From Streptomyces umbrinus (GTDB lineage: Bacteria > Actinomycetota > Actinomycetes > Streptomycetales > Streptomycetaceae): DNA of 64,000 nucleotides. Shown here in pieces: positions 8,420 to 16,752 of the stretch. A program made the position numbers and the translations under genes. Each line of letters begins with the position of its first letter. Within the stretch, counting starts at the first letter, position 1. Where the stretch lies: positions 8,060,001 through 8,124,000 of the forward strand of contig NZ_JAUSZI010000002.1 of assembly GCF_030817415.1 (NCBI RefSeq), given 5' to 3'. The notes beneath the pieces are model-generated. The model saw only the letters and a program-made list of their open reading frames with translations, was not told the origin of the DNA and did no database searches.

Positions 8420-9283
8420 ATGGCAACGATTCCGTCGCTCCCCAGCAGGGATGACGTGGCACGTATGGCGCGCAACACGACCGACATCACCGGGCAACTG
8501 CTCGACACCGCAGGGAACATCACGCGTATCGCGATCAACACCTTTGATCCGAGGGACGGTTCGGGGGCGGAGGTGCTGCGGGTGCTGCGGCAGACGACTG
8601 CCGAGCTGGCCGAGGCCAGTGCGTCGCCGGAGGCGCAGGAGGCCTTCTACCGGATCGTGGACACGTTGACGCGGCTGGGGACGAGTGGGGCGCCGCTCGC
8701 CGTTCATCCGGTCAGCGAGCCCGCGCAGGCGCTGCTCACGGCGCTCGGGGACAGTCTGCTGCCTGTCCTCGACGCGGTGGAGCCCGCGGTGGAGGAGGCG
8801 GCGGAGGCGCTGGGCGAACTGGTGGACGCGACGTCGCCGTTGGTGCCCGCGGGGGCGGGACTGGTGGCGGCTGTGCTCCTCGCGCTCGCGCCGGTGATCC
8901 GGGCCGCGGCGGATGTTCTGCGGGACTCGTCCCCCGAACTGCGGCGGATCGCCGACGCCTTGACCGCGGCGCTCGCTCCGCTGGTGCCGTTGCAGGTCGC
9001 GTTGGCCGAGCGGGCCGCGGCGGCGGGGGCGGGGGTTGTGCGGGCGGCTCTGCCGCCGCTGGCGGACCTCACGGAGGCGGCTGCCGCCGGCCTGAAGGCG
9101 GGCCGTCCCTTGCTGATCGCCGGGGAGGAGTTCGTGGTGTCCGGCCTTGAGCGCCTTCAGCCGTTGCTGCTGGTGTCCGCGTCGCGGGTGGGGCGGGTGG
9201 CTCGGGCCGGGGCGGTGCGGGTTTCCGCGGCGGTGTCGCCTGCGGCGGAGCGGGGGGTTGTGGTGGCGGTCCATCCCGTGTGA
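8420..9283 (+). CDS. Hypothetical Ala/Leu-rich helical protein
   Basis: 287 aa from the ATG at 8420, which has GGAGAG 4 nt upstream; longer in-frame starts would overlap the divergent M14 gene. The protein is almost entirely Ala/Leu/Val helix with regular Glu spacing, and has hydrophobic stretches (for example LVAAVLLALAPVIRAAADVL near 152-171) that are amphipathic rather than clearly transmembrane. It may be a membrane-associated or phasin-like helical bundle. I do not recognise a family. GC bias at third positions supports a real gene. Confidence 0.65.
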   Translation: MATIPSLPSRDDVARMARNTTDITGQLLDTAGNITRIAINTFDPRDGSGAEVLRVLRQTTAELAEASASPEAQEAFYRIVDTLTRLGTSGAPLAVHPVSEPAQALLTALGDSLLPVLDAVEPAVEEAAEALGELVDATSPLVPAGAGLVAAVLLALAPVIRAAADVLRDSSPELRRIADALTAALAPLVPLQVALAERAAAAGAGVVRAALPPLADLTEAAAAGLKAGRPLLIAGEEFVVSGLERLQPLLLVSASRVGRVARAGAVRVSAAVSPAAERGVVVAVHPV

Positions 9284-9311
9284 CGTCGCCGTCTGCGGGT
9301 GCGGGTTCGTT

Positions 9312-9840
9312 GTGGCTGGTCGCGCAGTTCCCCGCGCCCCTGGGTGGGTGGGGGTTTCTGCTCGTCCCTCAGGTGCGGGGCCGCGCCGGAATGTCCGCCC
9401 GCAGCGGAAACCGCAACCCCCGCTCGCCAAGGCGACCCCCTTCCCGTGTCCTCGTAAGCTGCGGCCACACATCCCGCCACGCCCCCTCCGCCCGGTGGGA
9501 CCACCGGGCCCCGCCAGGGGCGCGGGGAACGGCGCGGGCAACGACGACGGACCGGCACGTGGCAATCCGGCCCAGGCACCGGCATCTTTAGGGGCGCGGG
9601 GAACGGCGCGGGCAACGACGACGGACCGGCACGTGGCAATCCGGCCCAGGCACCGGCATCTTTAGGGGCGCGGGGAACGGCGCGGGCAACGACGACGGAC
9701 CGGCACGTGGCAATCCGGCCCAGGCACCGGCATCTTTAGGGGCGCGGGGAACGGCGCGGGCAACGACGACGGACCGGCACACGGCGAACAGGCCTCGGCC
9801 ACGGGCTTTTAGGGGCGCGGGGAACTGCGCGACCAGCCCA
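9312..9840. repeat. Intergenic GC-rich repeat array, 74-bp period (array 3)
   Basis: One inverted copy (GGTCGCGCAGTTCCCCGCGC, about 9318-9337) is followed from about 9510 by tandem units with core TTTAGGGGCGCGGGGAACGG and linker GGACCGGCACGTGGCAATCC. The CGGCAC mark falls at 9553, 9627, 9701 and 9775, exactly 74 bp apart; the last unit is diverged and ends in the dispersed form GCGCGACCAGCCC. It occupies the 3' side of the upstream gene and stops about 55 bp before the next start. Confidence 0.9.
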
Positions 9841-9894
9841 AGCGGGCCCGCAGCCACCCGAACCACCCGGCGGAGCCCCCGGTATGGTGCAGGT

Positions 9895-10701
9895 ATGCAT
9901 GATCTTGGCGTGGGGTTCGGCTACTTGGTGCGGGGACAGCGGTGGGTGACCCGCCACGGAAAGCAGTTCGGCTTCGGCCTGATCCCGGGCCTCATCACCC
10001 TCGTCCTGTACGCAGCCGCCCTCACCGCCCTGGCCCTGTGGGGCACGGACTTCACCGCCTGGGCCACCCCCTTCGCAGACGACTGGTCGAGCCCCTGGCT
10101 CGGCCTCTTCCGCGGATTCCTGACGGCCGTCCTCTTCGCCCTCGCCCTCCTCCTCTCCGTGATCACGTTCACCGCCGTGACCCTCCTCCTCGGCCAGCCC
10201 TTCTACGAGAACCTCTCGGAGAAGGTGGACCGGGACGTCTCCCCGGACGGCACGGCACCCGAGTCGGGCCTGCCCCTGTGGCGCGAGCTGCTGATCTCCG
10301 CACGGGACAGCCTCCGGGTAGTGGCCAGGGCTCTGGTGTGGGGTGCGCTGCTGTTCGCGCTCGGGTTCATCCCGTTCGTCGGACAGACCGTCGTCCCGGT
10401 GATCGGCTTCTTCGTCACCGGCTTCTTCCTCACCGAGGAACTGACCGCGGTCGCCCTGCAACGCCGCGGCGTCGTACTCCGCGACCGCCTCACCATGCTC
10501 CGCTCCCGCAAGAGGCTGATCTGGGGCTTCGGCACCCCGCTGGGCCTCGCCTTCCTCGTCCCCTTCGTCGCCGTGTTCCTGATGCCCGGCGCGGTCGCGG
10601 GCGCCACCTTGATGGCCCGCGATCTGATGGGCGAGGAGACCCGCGAGGAAGGGGACGAGGGAGAGGAAGAGGGCGAGCGCGCCGGCCGCCTCAGTCGGTG
10701 A
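9895..10701 (+). CDS. EI24/CysZ-like multi-pass membrane protein
   Basis: 268 aa. It begins MHDLGVGFGYLVRGQRWV, followed by hydrophobic segments at about 27-52, 70-105, 138-170 and 205-225 and a charged cytoplasmic tail rich in Glu/Gly. This is the EI24-domain layout shared with the sulfate transporter CysZ and many actinobacterial membrane proteins of unknown role. The Arg/Lys pattern in RRGVVLRDRLTMLRSRKRLIWGFG is family-like. Its stop overlaps by 11 bp the stop of the convergent gene. Function in Streptomyces is not established. Confidence 0.8.
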   Translation: MHDLGVGFGYLVRGQRWVTRHGKQFGFGLIPGLITLVLYAAALTALALWGTDFTAWATPFADDWSSPWLGLFRGFLTAVLFALALLLSVITFTAVTLLLGQPFYENLSEKVDRDVSPDGTAPESGLPLWRELLISARDSLRVVARALVWGALLFALGFIPFVGQTVVPVIGFFVTGFFLTEELTAVALQRRGVVLRDRLTMLRSRKRLIWGFGTPLGLAFLVPFVAVFLMPGAVAGATLMARDLMGEETREEGDEGEEEGERAGRLSR

Positions 10702-11938
10702 CGTCCGCCGCCACCTTCAGGATCGACCGGACCTGGGCGATGATGTCCAGCCGGTTCTGGATGAACTGCGGGTCGGTGACCGTCCCGCTCGCCGGATCCG
10801 TGTTGCCCGTCCCGAACTGCAGGACCGGGGTGTGGACATGACCGCCGGGGAGGGAGGCAGTGAGGCCGAGTCGGTCCCGCAGCAGTGTGGCGCGGTACGC
10901 GATCTCGTTCGAGAGGTAGTCGCCACCGCCGCCCGCGCGGGCGGTCGAGCCGGGCGTCGGTCCCTCGGGGCGTACGACGGGAGTGGTGCCGCCCGCCGGG
11001 ATCTCGGTCACCGACGTGTTGTCGTACACGGGGAAGCGGCCCGTGCTCGCGGCCACGATGTCCTTGTACGGCAAGGTCGTCGACGTCCACTGCGGCTGCG
11101 AGGCCGGGTCCGTGACCGGGATCGTCTCGGTGCGGGAGAGGTTCTCGTTGTCCCCGAAACCGCCCCGCCAGGCCCCGTTGGTGCGTTCGACGTCGAACCG
11201 GCCCACCCGGCCCTGGCTGACCGTCGTGAACAGGTCGACGCGGGGGAGGTGCCGGCGCAGGGTGCGTTCCACCGTGCCGTCGGCGAAGTCCTGCCAGCGG
11301 ACCGGGAAGACGGCGGTCTCGACGCGGGCCGGGCCGTCCGCCGTCTCGATCACCGTGCCGTCGAGCGCGAGGGCCGTGGCTCCGGACGGGTTGGAGATCC
11401 GGATGTCCCGGTCCAGCGTGAACGGGTCGAAGCCGGTCACCAGGATGCGCTTGATGCCCTTGGAATGCGGGTAGCGGATGGTGTCCTGCCCGCGGGACGT
11501 GCGCTCAAGTGAGGTGAGCAGTCGGGTCCGTTGGGCTTCGGTGAGGCCGAACTGCGGCTGCCACTGGCGTACTTCACGGGTCATGCCGAGCCGCGCCCAG
11601 TACAGCGGGCGGTCGTCGTCCCGGCTCAGGTCGCCGCCCGCCGGGCCCCGGCCCTGCGCGCGGTCCACCGCCCGCTGCCACAGCCGCGCGCCCTGCCGTT
11701 CGACCACACGCTCGGCCTGCGCGTACGAACGGGCCTTGCCCAGTGCTCGTACGAACTCCGGTGCCACCGTGGCGAATCCGGAGCGGGCCAGGATCTCCTG
11801 GGGCGCCGCCTTGTCGAGTCGCCGCTCCTCCACGGTGGGCGTGGCGGCGGGGTCCTCCGCCGCGTGGGCGGGCGGGGCCGCGAGGCCGGTCAGCAGGGCC
11901 AGGCCGAGGGCGCCGAGCTGAACACGTATGTGCGTCAA
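10691..11938 (-). CDS. Secreted pyroglutamyl-peptidase-I-like protein with catalytic Cys replaced by Ser
   Basis: 415 aa. A signal peptide (about 1-26, ending PAHAA) precedes an ~135-aa helical leader region and then a peptidase C15-like core starting ILVTGFDPF (165-173). Compared with the family, the catalytic Glu is present (E251 in DVERTN) and a His is in place (H369 in GHVHTP), but the position of the nucleophilic Cys reads S343 in GDYLSNEIAYR. Classical C15 enzymes are about 215 aa and cytoplasmic, so the export signal and leader are also unusual. It may be a serine variant, a binding protein or an inactive homologue. The family call rests on motifs, not a search. Confidence 0.75.
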   Translation of the reverse strand: MTHIRVQLGALGLALLTGLAAPPAHAAEDPAATPTVEERRLDKAAPQEILARSGFATVAPEFVRALGKARSYAQAERVVERQGARLWQRAVDRAQGRGPAGGDLSRDDDRPLYWARLGMTREVRQWQPQFGLTEAQRTRLLTSLERTSRGQDTIRYPHSKGIKRILVTGFDPFTLDRDIRISNPSGATALALDGTVIETADGPARVETAVFPVRWQDFADGTVERTLRRHLPRVDLFTTVSQGRVGRFDVERTNGAWRGGFGDNENLSRTETIPVTDPASQPQWTSTTLPYKDIVAASTGRFPVYDNTSVTEIPAGGTTPVVRPEGPTPGSTARAGGGGDYLSNEIAYRATLLRDRLGLTASLPGGHVHTPVLQFGTGNTDPASGTVTDPQFIQNRLDIIAQVRSILKVAADVTD

Positions 11939-12043
11939 GGTAGTTCAGGTCCTTCCGTCGCGAGTGGGGCCGTCGTCGGATGGCGGCAGTATGCGTGACG
12001 GACGGGGCGTGCGCCATGCCGCGTGATCAGAGGGGTGCGCGAG

Positions 12044-13039
12044 TCAGGTGCGGGACGTGGGGATCTTCGCCGCCGCCTCGCGCAAGGCGGTCAGAAAAGC
12101 CAACGTGGACGGTTCCGGGTGACTGTCCCGGACGGTTGCCGCGTACACCGCCCGGGTCGGAGCCTCCTCGTCGCGGACCGGGAGGAGAGCGATGTCGGGG
12201 CGTACGGACTCGGCGGCCAGCGCCGGGATCAGGGTCACCCCGAGCCCGGCGGCCACGTACCCCTGCTTGGCCGTCCACTCGGCGACGACGTGCGCCACGC
12301 GCGGGCGGAAACCGTGCCGCAGCGCCGTGTCGAGGAGGGTGCCCTCGGGGCGGGAGCTGCCGGATATCCAGTCGGCGTCGGCGAGTTGGGACAGCTCGAC
12401 GGAGGGGAGGCCCGCCAGTGGGTGGGCGGCGGGGACGGCCACGTACAGGGACTCGTCGAGGAGGTGGTGCAGTTGGTGGGCGTCCAGCGGGGCGCGGCCC
12501 GTCGTGGAGACGACCGCGAGGTCGAGGTCGCCGGCGGTGAGGCCGTCGAGGAGAGCCGGTGTCAGTCCCTCCTCGCGGGTGAGCCGGACCCCTGGGTGCC
12601 GGGCGCGGAAGGCGGCGATGGCGCGGGGCACCAGCGCCGCGTCGGCCGTCGCGAACGCGCCGACCCGCAGTCTGCCGCTCGATGCCTCGCGCAGTGACGC
12701 CAACTCCCGTCCGGCGTCCCGCAGTCGGGCGGTGACGGCCTCGGCGTGCGGTACCAGCGACCGCCCCGCCCCCGTCAGCCGCACCCCTCGCGGCAGCCGG
12801 TCGAAGAGCGGTGTCCCGCCAAGCGCCGCCTCCAGTGAGGCGACCTGCCGCGACACCGCCGACTGCGTCCAGCCGAGCACCCGCCCGGCCAGCGTGAACG
12901 ACCCGTGCCGGGCCACCTCCAGGAACACACGCAGCCATACGGTCGAGAGGTCGGGTATGTCGTCCGGGCCGCCGGTTCCCACCCCCACGGCTCCGCCGAC
13001 CAGGGCGTCGGCACCACTCTCGGCATGCGGTATCTGCAT
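12044..13039 (-). CDS. LysR-family transcriptional regulator
   Basis: 331 aa from the ATG at 13039; in-frame ATGs at 13048 and 13057 are equally possible, and none has a good Shine-Dalgarno. The N-terminal HTH is typical (WLRVFLEVARHGSFTLAGRVLGWTQSAVSRQVASLE), followed by the effector-binding domain. It is divergent from a RidA-family gene, the normal arrangement for LysR control of a neighbour. The effector is unknown. Confidence 0.9.
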   Translation of the reverse strand: MQIPHAESGADALVGGAVGVGTGGPDDIPDLSTVWLRVFLEVARHGSFTLAGRVLGWTQSAVSRQVASLEAALGGTPLFDRLPRGVRLTGAGRSLVPHAEAVTARLRDAGRELASLREASSGRLRVGAFATADAALVPRAIAAFRARHPGVRLTREEGLTPALLDGLTAGDLDLAVVSTTGRAPLDAHQLHHLLDESLYVAVPAAHPLAGLPSVELSQLADADWISGSSRPEGTLLDTALRHGFRPRVAHVVAEWTAKQGYVAAGLGVTLIPALAAESVRPDIALLPVRDEEAPTRAVYAATVRDSHPEPSTLAFLTALREAAAKIPTSRT

Positions 13040-13061
13040 GCCTGCCATGCTAGACATTCGC

Positions 13062-13090
13062 TTGTCGCATCGTCCGTCCCTGCCTAGCGT
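13062..13090 (+). promoter_or_regulatory. Candidate promoter of the RidA-family gene
   Basis: TTGTCG (13062-13067), a 17-bp spacer and TAGCGT (13085-13090) resemble a housekeeping promoter in the LysR/RidA gap. A duplicated CACGTGC lies just downstream (about 13098-13120) and could be a regulator site. Confidence 0.4.
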
Positions 13091-13140
13091 CGAGGACACG
13101 TGCAAGAGGGCACGTGCACGAAGGACCGCCGAAGGAACAC

Positions 13141-13533
13141 GTGAAGATGCAGATATCGCTCGACAGCCCGCCCTCCGCCCCGCAGCCGGCCAACGCCTAC
13201 TACTCCCAGGTCGCCCGGGTCGAACTCGACGGCGGGGGAGTGATGTTGTACCTCTCCGGACAGGTCGCCGACGGAGACACCCTGGCCGAACAGTCCCGCG
13301 GAGTCTTCGAGACCATCGACGCGCTGCTCAAGGCGCACGGAGCCACCCTCGCCGACGTCATCAACATCCGTACGTATCTGACGGACATCGGCAGGCTCCA
13401 CGAATACGGCGCCGTACGACGGGAGTTCCTCACCGGGACCGCCCCCACCAGCATGACCTCCGAGGTGTCCCGGCTGTTCAAGCCGGAGGCCCTCGTCGAG
13501 GTGGAGGTCGTCGCCGCCGTCAGCCCCCGCTGA
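13141..13533 (+). CDS. RidA (YjgF/YER057c/UK114) family protein
   Basis: About 130 aa from the GTG at 13141, or 128 from the ATG at 13147; AAGGA precedes both. Family features are YYSQVARVELDGG, LYLSGQVADG, the conserved Asn-Ile-Arg-Thr region and the C-terminal SRLFKPEALVEVEVVA, whose Arg occupies the position that binds the carboxylate in RidA deaminases. Members hydrolyse reactive enamine/imine intermediates or act on related small molecules. Its stop overlaps that of the convergent TetR gene by 14 bp. The divergent LysR gene suggests a specialised, inducible RidA paralogue. Confidence 0.88.
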   Translation: MKMQISLDSPPSAPQPANAYYSQVARVELDGGGVMLYLSGQVADGDTLAEQSRGVFETIDALLKAHGATLADVINIRTYLTDIGRLHEYGAVRREFLTGTAPTSMTSEVSRLFKPEALVEVEVVAAVSPR

Positions 13534-14134
13534 CCCCGGGCCCGGAGAAAGAGGAGTCGGGACCAGGGCCCTCGCCCAGCAGCGTGAGGAAGTCCCGGAA
13601 CGCCGCCGGCATGTCCACCGACTCCGGCGCGAGCAGCCACTGGTACTGCAGCCCGTCCATCACCGCGACGAGCAGGGGAGCGGCCCGGTCCGGCGTGAGC
13701 CCGCTCGGCAGCCGCTCCCCGTACCCGGCCCGCAGCACCTGCGCCATGTTCGCGCGCACCACCTCGTACCGCTCGGTGAAGAACTCGCGCGCCGGGTGTC
13801 CCTCCGTGACGCTCTCGCCGAGGAGTGCCGAGAAGGTCTGCACGATCGCGGGCCGCATCGCGTTGTACTCGACCAGCTGGCCCAGGAGATCGAGCCGCAG
13901 CCTGGTGCCGGGCACCGCGTCCCACTGGTCGCGCTCCGCCATCACGGCGACGAGCAGCGCCTCCTTGGTGGGGAAGTGGTGCAGCAGCCCCTGCTGGGTG
14001 AGCCCGACCCGCTCGGCGACGGCGGCCAGGCTCGCGCCCCGGTAGCCGCGCTCGGCGATCACCTCCAGCGTCGCCCGGAGGATCTCCGCACGCCGCTCCA
14101 CGCTCCTGGCCGACCGGGGAGCCTTGCTCGTCAT
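13520..14134 (-). CDS. TetR-family regulator divergent from the GH3 beta-glucosidase
   Basis: 204 aa from MTSKAPRSARS. The N-terminal HTH is clear (EILRATLEVIAERGYRGASLAAVAERVGLTQQGLLHHFPTKEALL), and the C-terminal ligand domain is of the TetR_C type. The divergent gene is a beta-glucosidase, so it may respond to an aryl or terpenoid glucoside or its aglycone; that is inference. An earlier in-frame ATG at 14158 lies in the promoter region. Confidence 0.9.
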   Translation of the reverse strand: MTSKAPRSARSVERRAEILRATLEVIAERGYRGASLAAVAERVGLTQQGLLHHFPTKEALLVAVMAERDQWDAVPGTRLRLDLLGQLVEYNAMRPAIVQTFSALLGESVTEGHPAREFFTERYEVVRANMAQVLRAGYGERLPSGLTPDRAAPLLVAVMDGLQYQWLLAPESVDMPAAFRDFLTLLGEGPGPDSSFSGPGVSGG

Positions 14135-14172
14135 GACGTCACCGTACGACATGGGCACATTCCCCGAGGCGT

Positions 14173-14194
14173 CGAAAGTAACGTACGAATAACG
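14173..14194. promoter_or_regulatory. Candidate operator repeat between TetR and GH3
   Basis: CGAAAGTAACG (14173-14183) and CGAATAACG (14186-14194) are imperfect tandem copies in the middle of the divergent gap. The AT content is higher than in the surroundings. A likely regulator target, without proof. Confidence 0.3.
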
Positions 14195-14265
14195 AAACCT
14201 ACCGATCTACAGGTGGCGGATGCAGGATGGAGCGACGGTACGGACTTCGACGAGGAGGCACCGCC

Positions 14266-16683
14266 ATGGCGGGAACGCAGGGAATCCGGTCCACCCCGGC
14301 CGACCAGGCACGCGAGGCCGTGGTCGACACCGCGCTCGCGAAACTCGACCTGGACGCGAAGGCGCAGCTGCTCGCCGGACAGGACATGTGGTCCCTGCCC
14401 GCCCTGCCGGAGATCGGCCTGAAGTCGCTGGTCATGTCCGACGGCCCGATCGGTGTACGGGGCGTGCGCTGGACCGCCGACGACCCGTCCATCGCCCTGC
14501 CGTCCCCGACCGCGCTCGCCGCCACCTGGGACCCCGCCCTGGCCCGCCGAGCCGGCACCCTCCTCGCCCAGGAGGCCCGCCGCAAGGGCGTCCACGTCCT
14601 GCTCGCCCCCACGGTCAACCTGCACCGATCCCCGCTCGGCGGCCGCCACTTCGAGGCGTACAGCGAGGACCCGTATCTCACCGGGCGGATCGGCTCCGGA
14701 TACGTGACCGGTGTCCAGGAGGGCGGCGTCGGCACCACCGTCAAGCACTTCGTGGCCAACGACGCCGAGACCGACCGCTTCACCGTGAACAACGTCGTCT
14801 CCGAACGCGCCCTGCGCGAGCTCTACTTGGCCCCCTTCGAGGCGATCGTCGAGAACGCCCACCCCTGGGGCATCATGACCGCCTACAACTCGGTCAACGG
14901 CACGACGATGACCGAGCACCGCTACCTGGTGAATGAGGTCCTGCGCGGCGAGTGGGGCTTCGACGGCCTCAACGTCTCCGACTGGATGGCCGCCCGCTCG
15001 ACCGTCGCCGGCATCGAGGGCGGCCTCGACGTCGCGATGCCGGGCCCGACCACCGTGTACGGCGAGAAGCTCGCCGCCGCCGTCCGCGCCGGAGAGGTGG
15101 CGGAGACCAAGATCGACGAGGCCGTGCGCAACGTCCTGCGCCTGGCCGCCCGCGTCGGCATCCTGGACGGCGCCGAACCGGCGGTCACCGAACTCCCGGC
15201 GGACATCGACGGCGGCGCCCTGGCCCGCGAGATCGCCCGCCGCGCCTTCGTACTCGTACGCAACGAAGGCGCCCTCCCCATCCCCGAGGGGCGGTCGGTC
15301 GCCCTCATCGGCGCCGCCGCCCGCGACGCCCGCGTCCTCGGCGGCGGCTCCGCCGTCGTCTTCCCCGCCCACGTCGTCTCCCCGCTCGACGGCCTCACCG
15401 CCGCCCTGCCCGAGGGCACCCTGACGTACGCGGTCGGCGCCGACCCGAACGAGGAACTGGCCGCCGCCGACAAGGGATTCGAGCTCCGCACGGTCTGCCG
15501 CGACAGCGACGGCACCGTCGTCGGCACGGGCTCCGCACCGAGCGGCCACCTCCAGTGGATGGGCGACGACCTGCCCGACGGCGTCACCCACGACACCCTC
15601 CACAGCGTCGAACTGACCGGCACCTTCACCCCGCGCGAGAGCGGCCGGCACACCTTCGGAATCAAGGGACTCGGCGCCTTCACGCTCACGGTCGACGGCA
15701 CGACGTACTTCGACGAGGTCCAAGGGGCGGAGAAGGACGACCCGTTCGTGACGTTCTTCGGCGCTCCGGTCGAGCGCGCCACGGTGGACCTGACCGCCGG
15801 TGACACCTACGAGGTCTCACTGAGCCATGTCGTCTCCGTACCCGAACACGTCCCCATGAAGGTCGTCGCCTTCACGCTCACCCACCAGGAGCCCCAGCGC
15901 GACCCCGACGAACTGATCGCCGAAGCCGTCGAGGCCGCCCGCGCCGCAGACACGGCGGTCGTCGTGGTCGCCACGACGGAACGCGTCGAGTCCGAGGGCT
16001 TCGACCGCAGGGACCTCCGACTCCCCGGCCGCCAGGACGAGTTGGTCCACGCGGTGGCCGCCGCCAACCCCAACACCGTCGTGGTCGTCAACTCCGGCTC
16101 CCCGGTGGAACTCCCATGGCGCGACGAGGTGTCCGCCGTACTCCTCAGCTGGTTCCCGGGCCAGGAGGGCGGCGGCGCCCTCGCCGACGTCCTCACCGGC
16201 ACCCACGAGCCCGGCGGCCGCCTCCCCACCACCTGGGGCTCCCTCGACAGTGCCCCGGTCACCCGGGTCACCCCCACCGACGGCGAACTCGTCTACACCG
16301 AGGACGTGTTCATCGGCTACCGGGCCTGGGAGAAGGAGGGCCGCACCCCGACGTACCCCTTCGGCCATGGCCTCGGCTATACGGACTGGACCTACGACGA
16401 GATCAAGGTGACGGGCAGGACGGTCACGGTCCGCATCACCAACTCCGGCACCCGCAAGGGCCGCGAGACCGTCCAGATCTACCTGGCCGGCCGCCTGGCA
16501 GGCTTCGCGACGGCAGAGGCACCCCCGGGCCAAAGCGCGGAGCTCACGATCGAACTCCCCACCCGAGCCTTCGAGACCTGGGACGAGCAGACCAACGCCT
16601 GGACACAGCTGAAGGGTTCATTCGAGATCGAGGCGTCGCACTCGATCGCCGACCGCAGGCTGAGGGCGACGGTCGCCCCGTAA
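14266..16683 (+). CDS. Glycoside hydrolase family 3 beta-glucosidase with inserted PA14 domain
   Basis: 805 aa with no signal peptide, so intracellular. The GH3 barrel carries the nucleophile D239 in GLNVSDWMA and KHFVAND substrate-site residues. A PA14 insert (about 405-520, GFELRTVCRDSDG to SLSHVVS) interrupts the second GH3 domain, as in Kluyveromyces BglI-type enzymes. The candidate acid/base Glu lies in RVESEGFDRRDL (E575/E577). A C-terminal fibronectin-III-like domain ends the protein. The start is fixed by GAGGAGG at 14252-14258. PA14-bearing GH3 enzymes often prefer small or aryl beta-glucosides. The divergent TetR gene probably controls it. Confidence 0.94.
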   Translation: MAGTQGIRSTPADQAREAVVDTALAKLDLDAKAQLLAGQDMWSLPALPEIGLKSLVMSDGPIGVRGVRWTADDPSIALPSPTALAATWDPALARRAGTLLAQEARRKGVHVLLAPTVNLHRSPLGGRHFEAYSEDPYLTGRIGSGYVTGVQEGGVGTTVKHFVANDAETDRFTVNNVVSERALRELYLAPFEAIVENAHPWGIMTAYNSVNGTTMTEHRYLVNEVLRGEWGFDGLNVSDWMAARSTVAGIEGGLDVAMPGPTTVYGEKLAAAVRAGEVAETKIDEAVRNVLRLAARVGILDGAEPAVTELPADIDGGALAREIARRAFVLVRNEGALPIPEGRSVALIGAAARDARVLGGGSAVVFPAHVVSPLDGLTAALPEGTLTYAVGADPNEELAAADKGFELRTVCRDSDGTVVGTGSAPSGHLQWMGDDLPDGVTHDTLHSVELTGTFTPRESGRHTFGIKGLGAFTLTVDGTTYFDEVQGAEKDDPFVTFFGAPVERATVDLTAGDTYEVSLSHVVSVPEHVPMKVVAFTLTHQEPQRDPDELIAEAVEAARAADTAVVVVATTERVESEGFDRRDLRLPGRQDELVHAVAAANPNTVVVVNSGSPVELPWRDEVSAVLLSWFPGQEGGGALADVLTGTHEPGGRLPTTWGSLDSAPVTRVTPTDGELVYTEDVFIGYRAWEKEGRTPTYPFGHGLGYTDWTYDEIKVTGRTVTVRITNSGTRKGRETVQIYLAGRLAGFATAEAPPGQSAELTIELPTRAFETWDEQTNAWTQLKGSFEIEASHSIADRRLRATVAP

Positions 16684-16745
16684 GGGGCGCGGGGCTGTAT
16701 CGATATGCGGCTCCGCCGCGTGGGCGCGACCAGCCACAGCGAACC
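16684..16745. repeat. Dispersed GC-rich element, long form (type B)
   Basis: AGGGGCGCGGGGCTGTATCG joins an insert with the stem GCGGCTCCGCCGC and ends GGGCGCGACCAGCC. It fills the gap between the convergent GH3 and SGNH genes, where a shared terminator is expected. Near-identical copies lie at 18480, 33000 and 33935. Confidence 0.8.
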
Positions 16746-16752
16746 CGCAGGT

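Noticed and set aside
1604..9840. CRISPR array
   Set aside because: The 74-bp units are contiguous repeats with no unique spacers, no cas genes are present, and related single copies are scattered across the window.
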